Shown: positions 1 through 6,169 of the stretch, piece after piece
Layout of the letters: each line of letters starts with the position of its first letter
Position numbering within the stretch: position 1 is the stretch's first letter
Assembly: GCA_002170915.1 (NCBI GenBank)
Contig: NHHQ01000019.1
Span: 1,315 to 7,483 of the forward strand
Length of the DNA: 6,169 nucleotides
Direction of reading: 5' to 3'
Source: Rhodospirillaceae bacterium TMED167
GTDB taxonomy: Bacteria > Pseudomonadota > Alphaproteobacteria > Rhodospirillales_A > UBA2165
Notes under the pieces: generated by a model
What the model was told of the DNA's origin: nothing
Database searches by the model: none
The model's input: only the letters and a program-made list of their open reading frames with translations
Position numbers and translations under genes: made by a program

Positions 1-2751
1 TTTGGACAAGGAATTGCAACAGCAAACCTCCGGGGGCTTGGAGAAAATAGAACTCTTGTTTTAGTAAATAGTCGGAGATTCGTTCCAACCTTCCCGGATG
101 GCGGCACGGTGGACCTAAACTTCATCCCCATCGGTTTAATTGATCGCGTTGAAATCCTTACTGGCGGCGCCTCAGCAGCTTATGGGTCCGATGCTCTGGC
201 TGGCGTAATTAACTTCATTTTGAAAGAGGAAACCGATGGTTGGGAATTCAATGGTGGCGGAGAGATGACAGAAAGAGGTGACGCCGAGTTATTCAATTTC
301 AATGCTACCAATGGCGGAACCTTTGCCTTGGGAAGAGGTTCTTATTTATTCCACGCAGATATTTTAGAGAGAAAATCAGTTAATTATATCGACCGCGAAA
401 TTACCAAAGTGGGACTTATCGATGGCCAGGACGAGCAGGGAAATTTGAGCATAGTTCAATCACCAAATCTTTTTCCGATAGCTGAAAATGCAGCGATGAT
501 ATTCTGCTGTTCAACCTCTCAAGGAGGTGCATTGGGATTGTTTAATAACGATGGGAATATAAGCCTATTCCCTTTTGGCGCCCCTTCCAACATCCCTACG
601 CCTGGAACCCCTTTCGCGTCTGCAGTTGGTGAGCCGGACGGCTCTTCAGAATTTGGCAACATCAATGGATTTTTATCCCTTCAATTGCCGCAAGAACGAA
701 AATCTTTTAAAGGGAAAGTAGCCTATGAGTTCGATAAATTCGAGGTGTATGCAGACGTTTACTACTCGAAAAGCGAAGTTCCTTTATCTCGATTTGGACC
801 ATATGTAGGTTTCCCAACAACCTACGGCTACACTGGCTCAATAGAGAATAGTCCTTTCCTAAGTCAGCAATCCAAGGAACTTATTTCGAGGGACTACTTT
901 TTTTATAACAGCTTCCTTCCTCAGAGAGTTCGCTACAAAGACGATAACGGAAATGGCATAGCCGACACTGTAAGGCTTCCATTCTTCTTTCGCCAATTTT
1001 CAAGAGATATTGGTCCGACCACGACAGAAAGAGAGTTCGAGTCTTTGCAAGTCGAGTTAGGAGTGAAAGGAGATCTAAATTCATCATGGGGATACGAGCT
1101 CTTTGCCCAAATCGGTGAGGTAGAGAGTTCCATAAATGCTGATAAGCTAATTAATCCAGAGAGACTCCAACAAGGTTTATTACTTAATGCTGATGGCACT
1201 TGTGTTGACGCATCTAATGGTTGCGTGCCCGTCAACGTCTGGTCCGACAATATCGGTCAAGAGGCTGTGGATTTTATACTTTATCCCGAGGGAGCGGGCA
1301 AATCAGTTACAAAAAATAAACAAAACGTACTAATGGCGACTCTCTCAGGAAACACTGCGAACTGGTTTACAATTCCGGGCGATCCCGGACCGATAGGAAT
1401 AGTTGTAGGTGCTGAGTATCTGGAAATCGATGCAAATATCAGCACGCCAAGATTTATCGAACAAGGCAACTTCGAAGGTTTCGGTACTGCACCTTTCGGC
1501 TTAGACGCAAATATTAATATCGCATCGATCTTCATGGAAGCCCTCGTCCCGCTGGTAAGCGGCATGCCAGGCATCGATTATTTGGAGATGGAATTGGCTT
1601 TTCGATCCGCAGACCACTCGGTTTCAGGAAGAGATTCCAGTTCAAAGCTGGCTCTATCGTATTATCCGAGTCCAGAAATACTGATAAGACTCTCCTACAA
1701 TAACGCGGTCAGATCGCCAAGTATCAATGAGCTTTACCAAATTGAACAAACAACATCTTTAATTGTCTCCGACCCCTGTACGATAGATGGACCTCTCAAA
1801 GCAGTTGGCGACGCCGGCACTCAAATTGGCAGATCTGCAGAACTTGATGCAAGCTGCATATACACAGGCGTTCCTGAAGAGGATCTTTATAACCCCTTGC
1901 TTAAGGAGGTTTCCCCAATTGCAAATTTTGGCGGCAACCCAAATCTTTTAGCGGAAGATGCCGATACTTATAGCCTAGGAATTGTATGGACTCCCTATTC
2001 GATTGATGGACTGTCGGTAAGCATTGATTTTTTCAACGTTCAGATTGATAACTTTATCGAAACCGCGCCTTTTCTGGTTCCGGACATGTTAAAAACTTGT
2101 TATGACCCGTCCTTAAATAGCGGAGGGCCAAACTCGGCAGCGTGCGACGCAATAGGAAGGGATTCAGATGGACGACTAACATCTATATTTTTGGGGTTTC
2201 AAAACCTTGGATTACATGAGGTCAACGGATGGGATGTCAATGTCGAATATGGGGTTGAATTGTTCTCCGGTTATCTCGACCTGAACTACTTTGCCACTAA
2301 ACTTAAAAAAAGGACGATTCAAGATAACACTTTCGGGGAGACCAATTTTAAATGTTTAGGTCAATTCAATGGCGATTGTGACAACTTAATCGACTACCCT
2401 GTCTTCGACTTCAAGCACAGATTAACCGCAGCATGGTCAAAAGAAAAACTGGACCTTCAATTAATCTGGAAATATAACTCCGCTCTGCATGATGGCGACG
2501 ATGGGGTTGAATATTTCAGAGAAAAAATCGACCGTTACTCTATAGTCGATCTTTCTGCCCGGTATGCAATTACAGATGATTGGACTGTTACCGCAGGAGT
2601 TAAAAACCTTCTGGATAAAAGTCCTCAACCAATAGGCTCTAATTCTTGGGAGTTGCGCTCTGTTAATGCAGGAGCAATGTCAAACACTTACACGGAGTAT
2701 TATGACGTCTTTGGCAGGACGATGTTTTTAAAAGCATCTTTGATTCTTTAA
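1..2751 (+). CDS. TonB-dependent outer-membrane receptor A (5' end outside window)
   Basis: This gene encodes an outer-membrane active transporter that imports a ligand using energy passed on by TonB-ExbB-ExbD. The frame is open from base 1, and its first codons read FGQGIATANLRGLGEN, matching residues 95-110 of receptor B downstream. The GTG at 109 is therefore an internal valine and not the start. About 94 codons (signal peptide, TonB box, first part of the plug) lie off the left edge, giving a full protein near 1010 residues. The plug ends with GGASAAYGSDALAGVINF from base 163. The rest is a beta barrel with family-typical late strands (NLGLHEVNGWDVNVEYG, GVKNLLDKSPQPIGSN, YYDVFGRTMFLKAS). 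The last residue is Leu, where an aromatic is more usual. Ten cysteines are present: four pairs shared with receptor B, plus an extra CC at 505-510. The gene ends in tandem stops TAA TAG. The family call is very secure; the substrate is unknown. Confidence 0.95.
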   Translation, partial: FGQGIATANLRGLGENRTLVLVNSRRFVPTFPDGGTVDLNFIPIGLIDRVEILTGGASAAYGSDALAGVINFILKEETDGWEFNGGGEMTERGDAELFNFNATNGGTFALGRGSYLFHADILERKSVNYIDREITKVGLIDGQDEQGNLSIVQSPNLFPIAENAAMIFCCSTSQGGALGLFNNDGNISLFPFGAPSNIPTPGTPFASAVGEPDGSSEFGNINGFLSLQLPQERKSFKGKVAYEFDKFEVYADVYYSKSEVPLSRFGPYVGFPTTYGYTGSIENSPFLSQQSKELISRDYFFYNSFLPQRVRYKDDNGNGIADTVRLPFFFRQFSRDIGPTTTEREFESLQVELGVKGDLNSSWGYELFAQIGEVESSINADKLINPERLQQGLLLNADGTCVDASNGCVPVNVWSDNIGQEAVDFILYPEGAGKSVTKNKQNVLMATLSGNTANWFTIPGDPGPIGIVVGAEYLEIDANISTPRFIEQGNFEGFGTAPFGLDANINIASIFMEALVPLVSGMPGIDYLEMELAFRSADHSVSGRDSSSKLALSYYPSPEILIRLSYNNAVRSPSINELYQIEQTTSLIVSDPCTIDGPLKAVGDAGTQIGRSAELDASCIYTGVPEEDLYNPLLKEVSPIANFGGNPNLLAEDADTYSLGIVWTPYSIDGLSVSIDFFNVQIDNFIETAPFLVPDMLKTCYDPSLNSGGPNSAACDAIGRDSDGRLTSIFLGFQNLGLHEVNGWDVNVEYGVELFSGYLDLNYFATKLKKRTIQDNTFGETNFKCLGQFNGDCDNLIDYPVFDFKHRLTAAWSKEKLDLQLIWKYNSALHDGDDGVEYFREKIDRYSIVDLSARYAITDDWTVTAGVKNLLDKSPQPIGSNSWELRSVNAGAMSNTYTEYYDVFGRTMFLKASLIL
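940..966 (+). other. Calcium-loop-like motif in receptor A
   Basis: The codons read DDNGNGIAD, fitting D-x-N-x-N-G-x-x-D, the spacing of EF-hand-like and thrombospondin type 3 calcium loops. It lies in a part of the barrel, probably an outer loop, where receptors A and B otherwise differ strongly; receptor B has the same pattern at 4128-4154. Calcium binding is inferred from the pattern alone. Confidence 0.4.
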
Positions 2752-2816
2752 TAGTGTCAAAGAGATCTTCCTCCCATAACTTTCGGTTAATTAGGAAAAG
2801 TTTACTCAAAAAATCA

Positions 2817-2837
2817 ACTAGTTTGCATCAAGCTAGT
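2817..2837. repeat. Inverted repeat, possible operator or RNA hairpin
   Basis: The arms ACTAGTTTG (2817-2825) and CAAGCTAGT (2829-2837) are reverse complements except at one position, which would be a G-U pair in RNA. They are separated by CAT. This gives a 9-pair stem with a 3-base loop. No T-run follows, so it does not look like an intrinsic terminator. It sits just upstream of a possible -10 box, where a regulator-binding site would be expected. Its role is inferred only; the symmetry is seen directly. Confidence 0.45.
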
Positions 2838-2857
2838 GCACTTGCCTTCAAAATGGA

Positions 2858-2863
2858 TATACT
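2858..2863 (+). promoter_or_regulatory. Possible -10 box for receptor B
   Basis: TATACT matches the sigma-70 consensus TATAAT at five of six positions and lies 67 bases before the ATG of receptor B. No good -35 box is present at the usual 16-18 base spacing; that stretch (about 2834-2841) overlaps the right edge of the inverted repeat. If this is a promoter, it would be weak or activator-dependent. A single hexamer in AT-rich DNA is poor evidence. Confidence 0.25.
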
Positions 2864-2917
2864 TGGATTTGAGGGATTAGAAGTCTACTTTACGTAGCAG
2901 TTTTTCAATTTGCTTTT

Positions 2918-2921
2918 GGAG
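2918..2921 (+). promoter_or_regulatory. Ribosome binding site of receptor B
   Basis: GGAG lies nine bases before the ATG at 2931, which is good Shine-Dalgarno spacing. Together with the signal peptide that begins directly at this ATG, it fixes the start of receptor B. Confidence 0.75.
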
Positions 2922-2930
2922 CATTGATTT

Positions 2931-2999
2931 ATGAAATTACGTTTTCCGTCGCTTTTTGTCTCACTCGCCTCCTTGCTCTCAATTAGCTCAGCCCTCGCT
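2931..2999 (+). other. Signal peptide of receptor B
   Basis: Residues 1-23 have a short basic start (MKLR), a hydrophobic run (FPSLFVSLASLLSISS) and an A-L-A cleavage motif before Glu24-Glu25. This is a standard Sec/SPase I signal with no lipobox cysteine, as expected for an outer-membrane barrel protein. The matching part of receptor A lies outside the window. Confidence 0.9.
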
Positions 3000-5948
3000 G
3001 AAGAAACACCGGCATCATCGTCTGAGGCGGGAGCTCCAATTATAGAAGAGGTCATAGTTACCGGATCATTGCTTCCTCGAGGTGACTTTGTCTCCAAGGC
3101 CCCTATTTCAACTATCTCTTCCACTCAATTCGAAATGTCCAACAGCGTTAATGTGGAGTCGCTCATCAACTCCATGCCGCAGGTCGTGGGCGGAGCAGAT
3201 CGATCATCTACCTTTGGACAGGGGATAGCGACCGCTAATTTAAGAGGGTTAGGTGAAAACAGAACACTTGTTTTGGTCAATAGCAGGCGGTTTGTTCCTT
3301 CCTTTCCAGACGGAGGCACGGTCGACCTTAACTTTGTCCCAGTAGGCCTGATTGATCGGGTTGAAATTCTCACAGGGGGCGCATCAGCCGCCTATGGATC
3401 TGACGCACTGGCTGGAGTAATTAATTTTATCCTAAAAGACCAAACCGATGGTTGGGAATTTAATGGCGGCGGCGAGATGACCGAAAGAGGCGACGCCGAA
3501 ATCTTTAACTTTAATGCAACCAATGGAGGAACCTTCGCATCTGGAAAGGGTTCTTATCTCGTTCATTTCGATCTACTCGAGAGAAAGGCACTCAATTTCA
3601 TAGAAAGGGAAATTTCTAGAGTAGCACTAGTAGATTCACTAGATGAAGATGGCAACCGGGTCTTAGTAAGAGCTCCGAACAAAGCCCCAATCTCTGAAAC
3701 TGGAGGGTTGGCTGATTTCAGGACTGCGCAGATGGTTTTTTTTGACAAAGCAGGACGAGATATTGCTCCCTTAAACAGAGTAGAGATCCTTGGATTTGGT
3801 TACGCCAATCCGGGATTTGGAGCGCCAGATGGATCTGCAAACTTGGGAAACATTAACGGCTATGCGAACCTGCAGCTTCCCCAGGAAAGAGAATCATTCA
3901 AAGGACAAGTCTCCTATGAATTCGATCAAGTTGAGGTTTATGCCGATATTTATTACTCAAAAAGTGATGTGCCTTTCAATTGGGGCGGGCCTTTTAATGG
4001 TTATCCAACAGCTACCAGTTTTAACTTTCCTATCGAGAACAACCCTTTTTGGTCGGATGAGGCAAAAGATTACGTAAATCAACTATATCAGTTTTATGAT
4101 TTTCTGGGTCTTCCAATCGGAGCCTCAGATGAAAACCAAAACGGGATTATAGATTCTGCAACCTCGATTATATTCACACGAGGATTTACTAACGACGTGG
4201 GACCAACTGAAACCAGACGAACTTTTGAGTCCGTGCAATTAGAAATGGGAGTAAAAGGCGATATCAATAGCTCTTGGGGATACGAGATCTTCGCGCAGAC
4301 TGGAGAAGTTGAAAGCACGTATATAGTAAATCCGTTGCTAGATCCAAGAAGGATTCAGCAAGGCTTACGAGTAACTGAGGACGGGCGATGCGCAGACTTA
4401 TCGAATGGCTGTGTGCCTATTAATGTCTGGAGCGATGACATTGGACCGGAAGCGGCTGCGTTTATTACCTACCCCGCGGGGACCGGAACCTCTGTAACAA
4501 ATAGTGAGCAAACTGTTTTTATGGCGACCCTGTCAGGCAATACCGCCGAATGGTTTACTATTCCTGGGGACCCTGGCCCAATTGGTCTGGTGGTGGGGGC
4601 TGAATATCGAAAACTCGATGCAAAGATTTCTACGTCTACTGTGCTTGAAAGTAATCAGTTTATTGGTTTTGCCGAGGCGCCAAACAGTTTGGACGCAGAG
4701 GTGGATAATAAATCAATATTTGCGGAGGCGCTGGTGCCACTGGCAAGTGGCTTAAAAGGAATCGACTTCCTTGAATTAGAGCTTGGCTGGCGATTCTCCG
4801 ATCACTCGCAAACTGGGACTGACCAAACTTATAAAGTCGCGATCTCCTATTACGCTACGCCAGAGCTCCACCTCAGGACATCCTACAATAGAGCAATGCG
4901 ATCTCCATCAATAAGCGAACTTTTTAGCATAGACAGATCGACCGGCGGGACATTTGAGCCATGCCTCAGAATTGGCGATGGTCCGATAGGGTTCGGTGTG
5001 TCCTCAGCAGGCCCATGGAGCGTGGAACGCACACCAGAGGTGGCAGCAATTTGTGCTTCTCAGGGTCAGGATCCAAGCCGCCTTTACACGCTACCGGACG
5101 CATTCCTTCCGTCTTCGATTGAGAGAGGAGGTAACGAAGAACTCCTAGCTGAAGACGCCTCAACCCAGAGCGTTGGAATAGTATGGACTCCTTATTTGAT
5201 TGACGGCCTTTCGATGAGTATCGACTATTTCAACGTCGAGATTGAAAATTATATTGAAAAGTCTCCATATACCCCAGATATTGCCATGCGAGCTTGCTTC
5301 GACCCTGACTTTGGAAAGGGAGGAGTCGGCTCAGTCGCGTGCGACAGCTTTATAAGAAACGCACAGGGAAACATAACCTCAATTTTGCTGGGTTATCAGA
5401 ATCTGGGGCTTCATACCGTTAACGGATGGGACTTTAACATCGAGTATGGAACAGACTTCCTCACAGGATATTTAGATATAAATTACTTCGCCACACGAAT
5501 AATTAAGCGAAATATCGAAGACGATACGGTCTCGGATCTAGAGCTAGACTGTTTGGGCGTTTTCAATGGAGACTGCGATCGAATCATCGACTACCCAGTG
5601 TTCGAGTTTAAGCATCGGATGACCGCGGCTTGGTCAAAAAACAATCTAGACTTGCAACTTGTTTGGAAATACACGTCCGCCCTTGACGACGGAAATGACG
5701 ACGTAGTGTACTTTACAGAAAAACTAGATGCTTACTCCGTAATTGATCTCTCAGGCCGTTACTCGATCAAAGATAACTGGATGATAACGGTGGGTGTCAA
5801 AAACTTGCTCGATGAAAAACCTCAAACACTAGGGTCGAATTCCTGGGAGACAGCTTTAGCAGAGGTGCCTAGCATGAGCAACACTTATGCAGAGTATTAC
5901 GATGTCTTCGGACGAACTTGGTTCTTGAAAGCTTCTTACAACCTGTAA
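2931..5948 (+). CDS. TonB-dependent outer-membrane receptor B (complete, 1005 aa)
   Basis: This is a complete outer-membrane TonB-dependent receptor. The order is: signal peptide 1-23 (MKLR, hydrophobic stretch, ALA before EE); TonB box EEVIVTGS at 39-46; plug about 50-170 with LRGLGENRTLVLVNSRR (104-120) and YGSDALAGVINF (155-166); then a 22-strand-type barrel to the C terminus, ending DVFGRTWFLKASYNL. The start is set by GGAG at 2918 and by the signal peptide. At 1005 residues it is on the long side for the family, with long loops. All eight cysteines fall in four close pairs (487/494, 678/708, 789/804, 874/882), which suggests disulfides in surface loops. A D-x-N-x-N-G-x-x-D motif at 400-408 resembles a calcium-binding loop. 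It is a tandem paralog of receptor A, with 108 of 116 residues identical over residues 95-210 and much lower similarity in several loops. The family is certain. The substrate (siderophore, cofactor, glycan or other) cannot be told from sequence or context. Confidence 0.97.
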   Translation: MKLRFPSLFVSLASLLSISSALAEETPASSSEAGAPIIEEVIVTGSLLPRGDFVSKAPISTISSTQFEMSNSVNVESLINSMPQVVGGADRSSTFGQGIATANLRGLGENRTLVLVNSRRFVPSFPDGGTVDLNFVPVGLIDRVEILTGGASAAYGSDALAGVINFILKDQTDGWEFNGGGEMTERGDAEIFNFNATNGGTFASGKGSYLVHFDLLERKALNFIEREISRVALVDSLDEDGNRVLVRAPNKAPISETGGLADFRTAQMVFFDKAGRDIAPLNRVEILGFGYANPGFGAPDGSANLGNINGYANLQLPQERESFKGQVSYEFDQVEVYADIYYSKSDVPFNWGGPFNGYPTATSFNFPIENNPFWSDEAKDYVNQLYQFYDFLGLPIGASDENQNGIIDSATSIIFTRGFTNDVGPTETRRTFESVQLEMGVKGDINSSWGYEIFAQTGEVESTYIVNPLLDPRRIQQGLRVTEDGRCADLSNGCVPINVWSDDIGPEAAAFITYPAGTGTSVTNSEQTVFMATLSGNTAEWFTIPGDPGPIGLVVGAEYRKLDAKISTSTVLESNQFIGFAEAPNSLDAEVDNKSIFAEALVPLASGLKGIDFLELELGWRFSDHSQTGTDQTYKVAISYYATPELHLRTSYNRAMRSPSISELFSIDRSTGGTFEPCLRIGDGPIGFGVSSAGPWSVERTPEVAAICASQGQDPSRLYTLPDAFLPSSIERGGNEELLAEDASTQSVGIVWTPYLIDGLSMSIDYFNVEIENYIEKSPYTPDIAMRACFDPDFGKGGVGSVACDSFIRNAQGNITSILLGYQNLGLHTVNGWDFNIEYGTDFLTGYLDINYFATRIIKRNIEDDTVSDLELDCLGVFNGDCDRIIDYPVFEFKHRMTAAWSKNNLDLQLVWKYTSALDDGNDDVVYFTEKLDAYSVIDLSGRYSIKDNWMITVGVKNLLDEKPQTLGSNSWETALAEVPSMSNTYAEYYDVFGRTWFLKASYNL
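3045..3068 (+). other. TonB box of receptor B
   Basis: Residues 39-46, EEVIVTGS, match the common TonB-box form (E-x-V-V-V-T-G) that binds the periplasmic TonB protein. It lies about 15 residues after the predicted cleavage site, directly before the plug. I see no N-terminal signalling (STN) domain between the signal peptide and the TonB box, so this receptor is probably not a FecA-type signal transducer. Confidence 0.88.
4128..4154 (+). other. Calcium-loop-like motif in receptor B
   Basis: Residues 400-408, DENQNGIID, keep Asp, Asn, Asn, Gly and Asp at positions 1, 3, 5, 6 and 9 as in receptor A at 940-966, although the flanking residues have changed almost completely. The site is a plausible metal-binding turn in a surface loop. 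No structural evidence is available from sequence alone. Confidence 0.4.
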
Positions 5949-5965
5949 GATCCTGAAAACTTTGC

Positions 5966-6169
5966 CTATTTGGCTTTTGGAAGATCTGGGTAGAGAAGGA
6001 AGGTTTCCATCTCTCCCTTACCCTTGATATCAATCAAGCCTCGACTCTGAGTCTTGTATTGCGGCGCCAAGCGCTCGGCTGTCTGGGCAGTAAGTTGGAT
6101 AACATTTGGCACTCCGTGTGCCTCCATGCGGGCTGCGGTATTGACGGCATCGCCCCAAAGATCGTAAAT
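5966..6169 (-). CDS. Class III adenylate/guanylate cyclase, C-terminal end (5' part outside window)
   Basis: The minus strand is open from the right edge to TAG at 5968-5966, giving 67 residues. They begin IYDLWGDAVNTAARMEAHG, a hallmark of the class III nucleotide cyclase catalytic domain, which makes cAMP or cGMP from ATP or GTP. The Asn (6142-6140) and Arg (6130-6128), four residues apart, are the transition-state residues. The Asp seven before that Asn (6163-6161) is the residue that recognises adenine in adenylate cyclases, so ATP is the likely substrate. The end, GLIDIKGKGEMETFLLYPD, is the typical closing strand of the domain. The protein stops soon after, so the cyclase domain is C-terminal. 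The metal-binding aspartates and any sensor or membrane part lie outside the window. It is convergent with receptor B, with 17 bases between stop codons. Confidence 0.93.
   Translation of the reverse strand: MYDLWGDAVNTAARMEAHGVPNVIQLTAQTAERLAPQYKTQSRGLIDIKGKGEMETFLLYPDLPKAK

Larger units (their letters stand above)
2752..2930. other. Intergenic region between the two receptor genes
   Basis: This 179-base AT-rich gap contains no convincing gene. The longest small frame I noticed starts at ATG 2853, has 14 codons and lacks a ribosome binding site. The gap holds an inverted repeat at 2817-2837, a possible -10 box at 2858-2863 and the ribosome binding site of receptor B. I see no strong terminator with a T-run after receptor A, and no recognisable Fur box or CRP site. 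The gap length allows separate transcription of receptor B, but read-through from receptor A cannot be excluded. Confidence 0.6.

Noticed and set aside
2778..2802. Possible terminator hairpin after receptor A (AACTTTC paired with GAAAAGTT).
   Set aside because: The stem is short and AT-rich with a bulged A and a 10-base loop, and no T-run follows it.
2853..2897. Fourteen-codon frame starting ATGGATATACTT, as a possible leader peptide.
   Set aside because: It has no ribosome binding site, no run of regulatory codons and no attenuator structure after it; chance is enough to explain it.
2885..2897. Small inverted repeat CTAC-TTTAC-GTAG before receptor B.
   Set aside because: Four-base arms are expected by chance in a gap of this size.
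4966..5163. Open frames on the opposite strand or in other frames within the two receptor genes (this one and several others).
   Set aside because: They lie wholly inside strongly conserved receptor coding sequence, resemble no family I know and have no supporting start signals.
5949..5985. Bidirectional terminator between receptor B and the cyclase gene.
   Set aside because: Only GCC/GGC around TATTT can pair; the flanking AAAAC and CTTTT do not extend the stem properly.
6023..6038. Inverted repeat CTTGAT-ATCA-ATCAAG containing the palindrome TTGATATCAA.
   Set aside because: It lies inside the cyclase coding sequence and encodes the conserved GLIDIKG strand, so protein constraint explains it.

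Overview
The window holds two large genes on the plus strand, arranged in tandem, and the tail of a third gene on the minus strand. The first gene is cut by the left edge and the third by the right edge. Both large genes encode TonB-dependent outer-membrane receptors, so the source is a Gram-negative bacterium. The protein style (long receptors with a TonB box near IEEVIVTG, an LRGLGENRTLVLVN plug and cysteine-paired loops), a mid-40s GC content judged by eye, and a class III cyclase nearby suggest a proteobacterium. An aquatic or marine gammaproteobacterium is most likely, but this is an inference from protein style and not a placement.

Layout: 1-2751 is receptor A, which is open from base 1 and lacks about 94 N-terminal codons judged by its neighbour. 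2752-2930 is a 179-base gap with no convincing gene. It holds a 21-base inverted repeat (2817-2837), a possible -10 box just downstream, and a good ribosome binding site for the next gene. 2931-5948 is receptor B, complete at 1005 residues, with a signal peptide, TonB box, plug and barrel. 5949-5965 is a 17-base convergent gap. 5966-6169 on the minus strand is the last 67 codons of a class III adenylate/guanylate cyclase.

Receptors A and B are paralogs from a tandem duplication. Over the 116 residues of plug and early barrel visible in both, 108 are identical, while several later loops have little in common. This is the usual pattern of duplicated receptors that share the energy-coupling machinery and diverge in what they bind. 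The substrate cannot be read from the sequence: no transporter, siderophore, polysaccharide or cobalamin gene is in view. The cyclase is convergent and not in an operon with the receptors, so no functional link should be assumed.

I see no mobile element, CRISPR array, RNA gene or clearly new system here. The points most worth a second look are a calcium-loop-like motif kept in an otherwise divergent region of both receptors, four conserved cysteine pairs in the barrels, and the inverted repeat between the two genes.
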